Source: Apostichopus japonicus
Lineage: Eukaryota; Echinodermata; Holothuroidea; Aspidochirotida; Stichopodidae
Reading direction: 5' to 3'
NCBI RefSeq assembly: GCF_037975245.1
Contig: NC_092566.1
Location: 16,347,001-16,411,000, forward strand
DNA length: 64,000 bases
Shown here: in pieces, positions 48,994 through 61,600 of the stretch
Layout of the letters: each line of letters opens with the position of its first letter
Position numbering within the stretch: position 1 is the first letter of the stretch
Program-made: the position numbers and the translations under genes
The notes under the pieces: generated by a model
Seen by the model: the letters and a program-made list of their open reading frames with translations, nothing else
Told to the model about the DNA's origin: nothing
Database searches by the model: none

Positions 48994-51900
48994 GTGAGTA
49001 ACATTTTTACATTCAATAAAATTACTTACCATCTCTATTGTTATATGCAACGTTTATGTGCATTGCTGAAAGTCATTAAATAAAAATATCTGTACTTATC
49101 AAATTTAAGCACAAACTGTTCCTCCAACTTCAATTAAACGTGCAATCAAGTCACCGCAATAATAAGAGAAAGGTAAACTTCAAATTGCGGTTCTAAAACG
49201 GATTTCACCTTCATCTGCGAAGTTTAGTGTTCTCAACTACCTTTTACGTGGTACTCACCGTCTTCCCGAAACAGTCCCGGTTCTAAATTTTTAGGTGTTT
49301 TAACTGTACATAGACCGATAGTGATTTTTCACATTGAAGTTTTGTAGATAAACAATTAATAACGCAACCAACATTTGTCATTGCCAAAAAAAAGAGTCGT
49401 TTTCCCGTGGAATGCCTTGAAAGTACATTTTCAGTCAAATCCAATCCGAACAGATAATTGCAGATGTAACTTCTCTTTCTCTTTCTCTTTCATCTCCAAC
49501 TGACAAAGCGCATACGATCCTCATTTCAGTTTTGAACAGACGTAAAAGAACAATTGGATAATGTCCATTAATTACTCTCATATTTGATAAACTGAAATGT
49601 TATAGGTTAATGAATAATAGAAAAAACTGATGAGATACTTTAGATAATGAAAAACTGGCAAATATTTGTATAGTTAGAACGAGACACGAAACTTAATTTT
49701 GGTCTTAGACTTAAAAAAGATATTAATTAATTGTTCAGTGAGCAATTGAAGATGCAGAGCTTTAATTTTTGCATATAGTATTCTAAACGCATTCATAAAA
49801 AGTGTACAAATCATCAAAATCAATATCGTCATTAATCTATTTTCCCTCATAAAACTGATGAAAGGTCAGATCGTACTAATAGGTCAAACTCAAACAAGCA
49901 ATTTATTTGCGACTAAGACTCAACACCTGAAATACAAATTAATCAAGAGCATCCACTGCGTTTACTGTAACGTGAACGTTATATCTGTATAGTAGTCTCG
50001 AAGCCAAATTGTGTATATTTTTGATCAATAAGTATAGCGATGGTCTTTTTTGCAATATTTCACTATATTTGATCATAATGAATGTGTTAGGAATACCACT
50101 TAGGTCATCGCCAAATTAATATTCTTACTATATTTCAAGCTGATAATGATTTTCGTGGGAAAGTATTCCTGATTTCATTGTTTTTTCTTTGTAACTAATA
50201 ACTCCGTAATAACTAATATTATATTAAATAAAAATTGTATTATATTATGAAGAATTTATAAAGAAAGTATGCTTATCAAACCACAAAATGACATTACTTG
50301 TTTTTTCTGAACTATTCAGATGGTGTAAACGTTAGTTCTTCCTACAACTTTACGTCACAGAACTTTGGCAACGGACACTACCCAAACAATCTCTATGAAG
50401 ATTTTATATTCTCAGCGCCAGAAGGATTGCATCTCCTGCTTAACATTATTTATGTTAAGACTGAAAACTCATGTGACTATTTAACAATTGGTAACGGTAA
50501 TATCGTAGGCGAAGGAACTCTTTTGTCGTATTCTGGGGGACCTGCTATTAATGAATTACGAGTTTTATCAAATGGTACCAACTTGTGGGTTACATTCACT
50601 ACTGATGGAAGCGTCACCGATGAAGGATTTTATGGCATTGTTGAACCTGTAAATTTGACATCTGATGGTACAGTTTCTCTGTAATTTTTTTAAAGTAATA
50701 TCTAACTAATATTTATAAATTATATATCGACTTATAAGTTATATAAGTTATATCGACTAAACCAAGCTACAAATGTATAACATATGCTCCACGGTTAGAC
50801 CATCAACCTGGTTATATCAACATGATGTTGATGGAAGACTGTGTGAACTTTTATGAATTTTACCAAAGCTATGTAAAATGATTGACATAACACATATAAA
50901 TAATTTGCGTTTCAATCGTTCTAACAGCTGTGATTGTTTTCAACAATAATATAAGTCATTTCTTAATCATGTAGTCGCATGATTAAGTTGTTAACTTCAG
51001 GTAGTTGACCCTCATGAAAACAACCAAATGCTGTTCTTACTGTTTAACATGATTGAGTGTCTGTCATACATATATATATGAGGTACAAACGTAAATTGCG
51101 TTAGAACCATCTCAACGCAATATTCTTGGACAATTTAGTCAAACTAGCGCACTATGATGTAGTAAGAAATTCTTATCTTTGATGTTTGCAATTGTTGGTG
51201 GAATTATATAACATTTTACAAACATTCCGAATACTTTTACCTTATTACTTTTCAGAATTTGACTGTGGGAAGGAGTTTAACTGCCAAAATGGTGCATGTG
51301 TACCACAAGGTCAAAGATGTGGCCAAGATCCAGTCTGCGCAAACAGTCAGGACATGAAGCGGAAATTTACTTCTGGTCAGTAACTGAACATTGCATTTAA
51401 TTTGCTTGTTATTCAGCATATATCCTATATCTCCAAATAGACATAGATACAGTATGTGACGTTGACACGCAGGTATGAACGCACCGGGGTCCGGGCTGCA
51501 AGGGAGCGCCTATGACAAGTACCGAAAAAATAAACACTCTTTTACTGAATACAGCCGACGGAGAGTTTATTATTGATATTAAACATGCAACATATGGTTT
51601 CCCTAAAATACTGTTCAACATGCACTATACCCATTGGTAACTCAAGCAAAATCCTTTCCTCACAAGAGAAATCGCGAGAGAGCCATATCCGGGGGTGTGA
51701 GAGGTGCCGAATATATTTAGAAAAAGGCTTACCCAAGCTTAAACCATGGTTGGGCTTGGATAAATGCGGAATATTCTATGCGGAATATTCTATTCTATTC
51801 TATTTCGTTTGCTTAACCGGGACTATGCCGCTGGCAAACCCTAAAAAAATAGATGGATTTGCTCGTATGTTTACTTTATTCATGTTCTTCGCCACTTCGG

Positions 51901-54900
51901 GGGTATAAGTAATACTAGATTGGGCATTATATAGGGTTAGTGCTTGTTGTAATGGATCGTTAATACGGCACTTAATCAGTCGATTGATGAAGGAATTTCT
52001 CTTGCATAAACATATACAAAATATATCCTTTGCTAAATGGTGCCTGGGCAGGGGATGTTATGACTGCGTGATTCATAACGCCATAGGCTCCTAGGTCAAG
52101 TACCAAAAAGAAAGCAGCATTTGGGCCTTGTATACAGAATATATGACAATACACGCAACCATTTAAGCCGATGTTAGATATTATATTCTTCAAATTCAAC
52201 TCACTTTAACGAGTGCTGTAAAAAGCGCATGCACACAAACACACATATAACATTTCAACTCTTCGAATATCCTGGTACTTAACATATTTCTGGTAAAGTT
52301 GAACTTGTACTTATACGATTGCATTCTTGAATTGTGTATCATAACTTGATAGCAACGCAGATGATTTGACCAGATGCATGATGTGTAGTATTTAGTATGG
52401 GAAACGGTGTTGTTGTCTTTCTGGGTGGGGGGGTGGGTGGGGGTTGAGGGGGATAGGTTAAGTAACTAAATATCTAAACCACCGGTGATAATATGTGATG
52501 AAATGAGTGTGGCGGATTCTTTAGCATTGTAAGATCACTGCTGGAGACTGTTGTACCGAGTGGAAATTAAAGAAAATCAAATAATTCCATACATCCGATT
52601 AATGAAAAACTGAATTACTTCTTTCCTCTACGCCGTACGTGCACACGTGCAGCTTTATTTTTCGTTGTAGCAAAATAGTAGTCCAAAGAAGTAAGGTAGT
52701 GTTTTTAATTTCTGTGCGTTCCAAAACGGGCCTTTGGTTGGAGGCATCACGACGGGCTTTACATCCGTTAAGTAAATATATGTTCATCGAGAACCCGTTT
52801 GAAATGGGAGTAAATTAGAGAATGAAATTAAAGTTTGTTTAACCAACTTGGTCACCGTGTTCAGACTTTCTCAAATCTGACAAAAGACAGACAAATAGTC
52901 GAAAAAATGTTCTTCTTTTAAGGACATTATTTGAAAGAGTATGAATCATGTTATTTAAAATCAGTTGAAATGGAGAGTACTATGTAATAGACTTGGAGTG
53001 AACACTTGCCGGTACATTGTGGAGATTAGCACTAAACTTATTAGCACACTAACGAGAGCACGCTACGGTCACTGAACCATTATCATATAAAACATACAAA
53101 CATTCAATCACATAAAGAAAACATACGATAAATCGTTAGAATAATATGGAAGAATTTAAGCAGTCGAGTTTAATGTTAAGTGTTTCAAGTACTGATTTTG
53201 CATGAAATGTCCACATTGTATTTCGTTTGAAATGTTATTTTTATAATCATATTATAGCGCGTATACTTTTAGGTTTCTGGGTATAGCACACATTGCTAAT
53301 TAATCTACATATTTGGCACAATTTAAAGCTAGTTTGGAATAATACCACAGGTTTCTGCTTTAAATGGTTTCATTTGAAATGATTTCAGATATTTCATACA
53401 TTAATAAAATGATAATTGAAGATCATGCCCTTTGCTTTCAGATGTTTCTTACGTCAACTCGTCTCGTCACAACATTTCTTACAATGGAGAATATCCATGT
53501 AGGTTAACTCACACGGAGATTTTCATTGCACCCGTGGAACTTAATCTTCTACTTACCATCGTACATATGGAAATTGATTGGGGAGACCACTTGATAGTTG
53601 GCAACGGAAATACCTCAAACGAAAGGAACATTGTTGAATATACAGATTCTTATATAGGATATGGTAAAGAAATAAAAGTTTTGTCAGAGGGAAACATGAT
53701 GTGGCTGACCTTGACATCCGATGCATATCCAAGTTATGGAAATTTGATCGGTTTTATCGAAGCGGTAAATATGACGATCGACGGTAAGTTGTTTTAAACT
53801 GATGTGGAATATTGTTTGGTTTTTCCTTAAGATATGGATATAAAATTGAAAAACAGTTTCATGAGACTTGTTGTTGTTTGATTTTCATTGCATCTCGAAA
53901 TTTGTTCCATTGAATACATCCGTACATCCGCCCGCCCGTCCGTCTGTATGTCCGTCCATCCGTCCGAACAAAAACAAACTTGAGAATTTGAAAGACTTAA
54001 AAAACACACATAAAGGTAACTGGTGTAATTAATAGAATGTAATCTAGTCCTTTAAGATAAGTCCTCAATAAAAGTAAAGAATACTTGACATAACAGTAGC
54101 GTGTTCCACAGTGGGTAAGAACAACACTTGACTTTTTGTCCTACGAACGTTGCGACGTAAAGAGATGCTTGAAACTACTTGAGTTTTTGGTGTTGTAAGT
54201 ATACTTAGAGAAAATAGAGAAATAAAAACAACTGACCAGCTTTACAAGCAGAATGTTCAACAATAGATAAACGTATTTAAGGAAATAAGATCGTCAAGTG
54301 TAAGTATGTTTCAAGGAAGAAAATCAGCGACTTGTGTTTTCCGTATGTGCGAAAATTTGATTTGCCTGACCACTTTCTTTGCACGAATCAACTGGACATG
54401 ATGATTGGTTATTATAATTGTCTCAGACTAGATAGTGGATCAATGCGAGAAATATATCTTAGTTTAATCTAACTAAAAATAACTGAGGTAAAATACCATT
54501 ATACTTTTAAATATGTTTGGTACTATGATAACATGACCATTCCATTAGATTTGAAAAGCCATAATAATATCTAAACATGTTGGTTTTATTACCCTTATAT
54601 GCACTGATGTACCATTCAAAGTGATTTGGAGATAAGTAGTCGTGGAAGAAGAGCCAATAACAATATGCTTTGTTTTTTCAATGTTCACAGGTAGCTTGTT
54701 CGATGCAAACCGATCGTACTAATTATTTAATTCATTAGTGACAGTGAGTTTAAAATATCAACAGTATACTATGTGAAAGCATTGTTAGTGTAGTCAGCGA
54801 AAGGAATGACCGACCTTTTGTTAAAAGCATTTCAAGTATCACTCACGTATATAATAAACAAAAGTGGTCCCAAAATTGAACCCTGCTTTTGTCTACTGTC

Positions 54901-55558
54901 TGAATCAAAGCAAGCAGTTTGAACTTGTCGACCGACTCAAATACCAGTCTGAAAAGAAATGGCATTGCATTTATTCAGAAATATATTAAGGTGGTTAACC
55001 GCTCTTCTTTGCAGGATTTTAGAGGCAATGTAAAATAGAATTAGGACGATAATTGTGTAATATAGATATGAATCACCGATCTTAAAAAAAAAAAATGATA
55101 TAGGCCTAATTGAAGGACAGTACGAGATTTAAGGTGTTACGAATATTCAGCAGTAGTTTCGCATGTTTTTGTGACCAAATCGTGTAACGATTCTTTGTAA
55201 ATTGTAGCCGTGCACACGCGATACATACATTATGCATGCAGTAGTCTTGTCTCAAGGTGATACCCTACACGGATATCAATATTCGGAATTGATGGCACAC
55301 AAGTGTGTAGAATGGTGCTACGGACACAACGTTGCCTGTCTAATGTGCATTCAGTGGTAGTCTTGTCCCAACTTTACAGTTGTTATGGGCTGTTTATATT
55401 ACCGATAGCACAATATATGACCTACTGCTAACCAATAGAGTCTTTTATAGAAAATTTCGAAGTTACGTTCTGCAAAGTATGGTAGCTTAGAGAACAAAAG
55501 TGAACTTTATCATCGAAGACATTATCATTAGACAATGCATGTTAAACCAAAGCATTTC

Positions 55559-55604
<46 letters not shown>

Positions 55605-58600
55605 CCGTAAAATATCAGTTATGGACTCGTCTACGTTGACACTATGCTAATACCACTAAAGGTTGACAAAAACAAAAAACCAAGCTACGTCGCCGGTTAT
55701 TCTGAACAAAAACTTAATACAATTTCGTTGATAAGGTGTACTGCAGTAACGCATGCTTCCTTCTAGTTTTACTTTATTTTTTCTTACAAATTATCTTTTC
55801 TTCAGAGCTCGATTGTGGTGACGGTTTTGATTGTCAGAATGGAGCTTGTATAACACAACGGGATGTGTGTGACTATGAACAAAACTGTGCGAATGGTGCT
55901 GATCTCATTGGCACTCACAAGTTGGGTAAGTGTCTTTGTGGATTCGTACCAAATGCAAATAAGATACTGTGAGCGGCAGAATAAAAGGTTTTCAATGTGT
56001 AGATATGTGAGTTTTAGGACTAGATGGTGGAGGGGCTGTAATCACAAAAATACATGTCGTATGCCCTCTCTTTGTTATACAGTTATATCATTACACATGT
56101 CAGATGCGATTCAATAGCAGATATCATATAACCCAGCATGAAAATACGTCTTTGATGAATCGTCGATTGGAGACTAAGGTGCTATAGACACGGGGAGCCA
56201 AGACATTTTATTTGATAACAAAATATGTATCGTGTTTCATTAGTAGGTGGTATTAATGTACTTTTTTCTTACAAATAATGCTTCATCACTACAATCGAAT
56301 TCAGTAAGCTAGCAACGTCATTGGGACTTTTATTTTAGAATCAATACTTGGAAGCACATAATCTTTCAAAGGGAAGTTTCAAGACGGTGATTCGAGATAT
56401 AGAAGTGTATATAAACGAAATACAAGTATAATATATATATATCAAAATCATGAATTTTGGAAGGCATATCAATCTCCGTAATATAGTTAGTTTGAAGTAT
56501 TTTTATCCAGTACTCATACAACTATGGTTTGCGGGAATATAGCAGATTTATTGTAATATAGGGTTAGCATAGTTTAGTAGTCTGGCACAATCACACTTCT
56601 GTATCAGAACTCTTAACTTGGAAGTTTGAAATAGTTCATTCAAATAAAATAATTAAAGATTATTCATTTTACTTTCAGATGTTTCTTACGTCAACTCGTC
56701 TCGTTACAACATTTTTTACAATGGAGAATATCCATGTAGGTTAACTCAAACGGAGATTTTCATTGCACCCGTGGAACTCAATCTTTTACTTACAATCGCA
56801 CATATGGATATTGATTGGGGAGCCTACTTGATAGTTGGCAACGGAAATATCTCAAACGAAAGGAACATTGTTGAATATACAGATTCTTATATAGGATATG
56901 ATGAAGAAATAAAAGTTTTGTCAGAAGGAAACATGATGTGGCTGACCTTTATATCCGATGCATATCCAAGTTATGGAAATTTGATCGGTTTCATCGAAGC
57001 GGTAAATATGACGATCGACGGTAAGTTGTTTTAAACTGATGTGGAATATTGTTTGCGTTTTTCTTACGAAATGGATATAAAATCGAGATTGTTTTTTTAC
57101 TGATATTGTCTATTGTTTCAGTAATATAAGTCATCACTTTATGACGTTTTCGGACGACACTATAATGATGAATCGGATTACCAAGCAACACACTGAATAG
57201 ACAGTGTTGAACCATACTTCGTTATAAGCAACGGCTTTGTTCCTAGAGTAATTAACCGTGCTTACGGAATATTTTAAGAAGATGTTGAGTAGAGGATCTT
57301 TTACCATCGTTTACATGGACATTGATTGGGAGATTACTTAAGAGTTGGCAAATGTAAAATCTCACATGAAACTAACATTATAGAGTATACAGAATCTTAG
57401 GGATATGAAGAAGAAATAATTGTTATATCAGAAGGGAACATAATGTTGCTGATTTAAACATTAGATGGAAATTCTTATGCATATGGAGATAACATGATCG
57501 GTTTCCTCGAAGCGGTGAATGTTTCGGCTGACGGTAAGAAGTTTTAAGCTGATGTGGGATGTTGTATATGGTTTTCTCATATGAAAACCCGAACCGTTAT
57601 TATTTGGTGTTCACTGCCAGTTTGTGGAGGTGAAATAAACGAAGACTAAAATTATGATTTGGCTTATAAAGCAAACACATTTACTAATCATATACGGTAA
57701 TGTACAGCCACGGTAATAATACTATTCAGACAACAGAATTTGTTATTGCAATTAAATCCCTTACAGGCAATGACTTATTTGAGAGTAATTGGCATTGTTT
57801 ATTGAATAAAACGCTGATACACATTACTCTCATTTACATTTCCATGCTTTCGTAGTACTTCTGCAGGTTGTTGATAATCTGTTAAATATTGGAACATGAA
57901 AAACTTCAACACTTAGCTTTCTATTTACAAAGATCGTTGTCTTTGTACAATCCGCCAAATAGGCCTACCTACCGTGCTCTGTGCTAATATCACTCTAGGT
58001 TGAAAAAGAGAAAATAAATTGCTTGGTATTTTAGTCTGTACTCGGATTAATACAAAGTCCTTAATATACGACTCTAAGATACCTTGCTGCCTTTGTTCCA
58101 TATATTCTGTGTGTTTGTACAATTTCTTTCCATCAGAGCTTGATTGTGGTGACAGATTTAATTGTCAGAACGGAGCTTGTATACCTCAGATATTCTCGTG
58201 CGACTCTATCCCAAACTGTGCAAATGGTTTCGATACCATGGTAACTAACATCTCGGGTAAGTGTGTACACGGAATTTAACATCACGGTGATAGTGGATTT
58301 CAGTATTTTCACTGGTAAATTATATAAAAGAAACCAATATGAATTGTATATAGGCTAAGTAACGTTTACGAGATGTAAACCTCCTGATTTGATAAGTTAA
58401 CGTTGATGCTGTGTCGCTGATTTAAGTGCATGATGTTGGATGGAAAAAAAGAGAAGTGGAATGAAGGGATTTTGGGGTAGTTCAATCTCAATCATGAGTT
58501 ATTACGACTATGATCCAGCATGGACCTTCGTGGTATTTTTACAAATGCAAAAGGATATCGACAGAGAACGCTAGAATGAATGTAACCAACAGCTTTATTA

Positions 58601-61600
58601 CACACAATTCTTCGACCTTAGCTCAACGAATAAACATCTCATAGGCTACCAGTTTACATACTTTTGAAATCATTTGGGCGTAATTAAATTTAAATTCTTA
58701 AGATAATGAAACACCTGGTCCATTTTCAGATGTTTGGTACATCACTTCAGCTCGCCACAACCTGTATTATGAAGGAGAATACCCATGTTGGTCTCAAGAC
58801 ACAAAGATTTTCATTGCACCCGATGGACTTAACATGTTATTGACAATTGAATATATGAGCATTGCTGGAGGAGACAACCTGAGAGTCGGCAACGGTAATA
58901 TTTCAAGCGAAAGGAACATTTTGGAATACCAACAGGGTGATTTCTCTGATGAAATAAGAGTTTTGTCAGAGGAAAATATTATGTGGCTGACCTTTACATC
59001 AGATGATTATGATAATTATGCACTTTTCAGCGGTTTCATCAAAGCAGTGAATATGACAATGGACGGTAAGCAAAGTTTGCAATGATGTGTGATGTTCATA
59101 TATCTTTAGATAAGAAAACTGCATCAACATCAAAATCGCAACGTACCACAAATATTAGGAGGGTCTACTAATCACGTTTATGGTTATATTGATCGACACT
59201 AAGAAGATGCATTGATCTTGGGTTGTCGGGGAAGGGTAAACGAAGTACCAGATGACCTTGAACGGTGACCTATATATATTTAAGAAAGACAATCGTTAAA
59301 CTGCCCCAAAGATTCGACAAAATAAACGTTCGCCACTGTGGAATTAATAGAAAGACGAGTAATTAACATACTTATATGTTCAGCTTCTGTCTTGTTCCTA
59401 ATGAATTTGTTTAATTGTTATAGAGCTATGACTTATATCAACCAGTAGGTAAAAAAATAAGTTACATGATTCAGGCACATAATTTAGAAAACAATTGTGA
59501 AACGCCTTTGACATATGCGTAACCGAACGTTTCGTTTTTGTTGTTGTAATCACATTCCTTCATCAGATCTCGACTGTGGTAACGAATTTGACTGTCAGAA
59601 CGGAGCTTGTATTCCACAGACGTCTATGTGCGACTATGAACAAAACTGTGCAAATGGCTATGATATGATGGGTATATCCATATCAGGTGAGTGTATCCAT
59701 GGTGAGTGTATCCATGGCGATGAGATTCGAAACAGAAACATGTTTAACTATATCTCATCTTTCCAAGAACATGTTGAGGCCCCTGTCGTCACGATCATAC
59801 TTCAGCTTTGCTAGGAAGAAAACTCTCGTTTACTCTATGTGAACGTGTGCACTGATAGTTCTATGGTTACTAAATCGGAATGATAAAAAACTGTTGATTG
59901 ATGAATCGAGGTATACCTGTCAAACGTTTGTTGAAGCGAATTTTAATACTTCTACCGCGTGTATTCCTGGCCAAATTAGGGCCTATATACGTACCTAACT
60001 TTTGCAATGTTTATATACGTAATTATCCAGTAAAATTGAATAGACTATACAATGAAAGTTTGTAAATATCTTGAAATAATTGAAGTTTCAAAGATTTGCT
60101 ATGATACTTACGATTTGACGAAGCGCATGGTCTTTATAATGTTAATGAACGATGATGTTAGAACTATGGAACGCGAAAAGGGCAAACTGATTTCGTTGTC
60201 TAAACTAACTTTGGTGCTGTCTAAACTAAAGTTGTTGCTGCTGTTTTGACCATGTTGTTGCCTAAACTTACGTTGTTGTCTAAACTTACGATGTTGCCTA
60301 AACTTACGTTGTAGCCTTAACTTTCGTTGCTGCCTTAACTTACGTTGTTGCCTAAATTTCCGTTGTTGTCCAAACTTTCGTTGTTGTCTAAACTTCCGTT
60401 GTTGTCTAAACGTTCGTGGTTGTCTAAACTTCCGTTGTTGTCTAAACTTACGTTGTTGTCTAAACTTACGTTGTTGTCTAATCCTACGTTGACGTCTAAA
60501 GTTGATTCCGTTGTCTAAACTAACGTTGTTGCCATCGGCGCTGTTCAACAATTGCTCAAGCACGTGATGTAAATGAAATAACTTTTCGCTCGAAATTCAA
60601 CTTGCGCTGCAAATGCTTACTACTATACGCACGTATAACAATTAATTTTTACTGAGCCATTAGTCGACAGACATGGCGGAAATCGACCAATTTAAGCAAT
60701 ATATTTTCTTGGGTTACACGAACAGGAAGATTGCAGAGTATTTGGGATGCTCTGAAAGGACTGTAAAGAGTCGGAGGAAAGAATACAACCTTCGAAACAA
60801 AGATGTTCAAAGTGCATGGTACGTCTGCCTAGTACTAGTAGTAGTACATTATCTAGGTTGAGACATAGAATTACTGCTCTTATTGGTTACGACTAGGGGC
60901 CCAGAAGATTCAATCACATGGAAATAGACAAAGGGTTTGGTGGATGTATGACATTTTAACAAAAACCTGAGTGAGGTAAACCTTGGGGTCCCATAATACT
61001 TAATTGGGGGCCAAAAATGCATTTATTAACATGGAGAGAGACAAAAATGAAACGTACTCAGATGATTAGTAATGTAGACCTGGTGTTACGAGGGCCCATT
61101 GTAGCCTAATGTTATATTATAGAAAGTATTTAAAATTGCTTACGTGATAAATCAGTATTTGAGAAATTAGGTCGGGTTACCGTGTCAGAATGTTATGATA
61201 CACGATTGTTCTGGTATATTCCTTATGATGACGCGCTGGTCTCGGGTTAACGTCGGTTTACGTGAAATCGCGTATAAGCTGTGCACTCATTTTCGTGGAT
61301 TCTCTGGAGTGTTCGCGAGATATGCAAAGGACTTCCAAGAATAGAGAAACTGGGTCAAGTGTATCGAGAAAGATCTAGATGATTCTTGACATGGCGAATC
61401 GTATAAAAAGCCGCCCAGATCGGAGAGTTTTTCAGTTTCTGTACGAATACAAGCGACGACACATATTATACCATTCTACTATATATCGTCAGTGCTCAAC
61501 TGCCAGTAATTTCTGAGGGATTGAGATATCGATACCAAGATTGATTCTACGCTTCCATTCAGAAGTTTGAAGAAGACTTTGCTGTGAAATTACAGTTTTC

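Noticed and set aside
55926-55940. Sixth LDLa cysteine (KC or EC) just past the donor in LDLa2, LDLa3 and LDLa4
   Set aside because: Any phase-1 donor reading G|GTAAGTGT or G|GTGAGTGT gives GKC or GEC, so it is a by-product of the splice consensus, except for the duplicated donor at LDLa4, which is reported.
60108-60563. 151-codon minus-strand ORF rich in QQRKFR repeats
   Set aside because: It is the translated 18-base array of the foldback arm; the matching right arm translates differently (SLDSNG units), so no protein is conserved.
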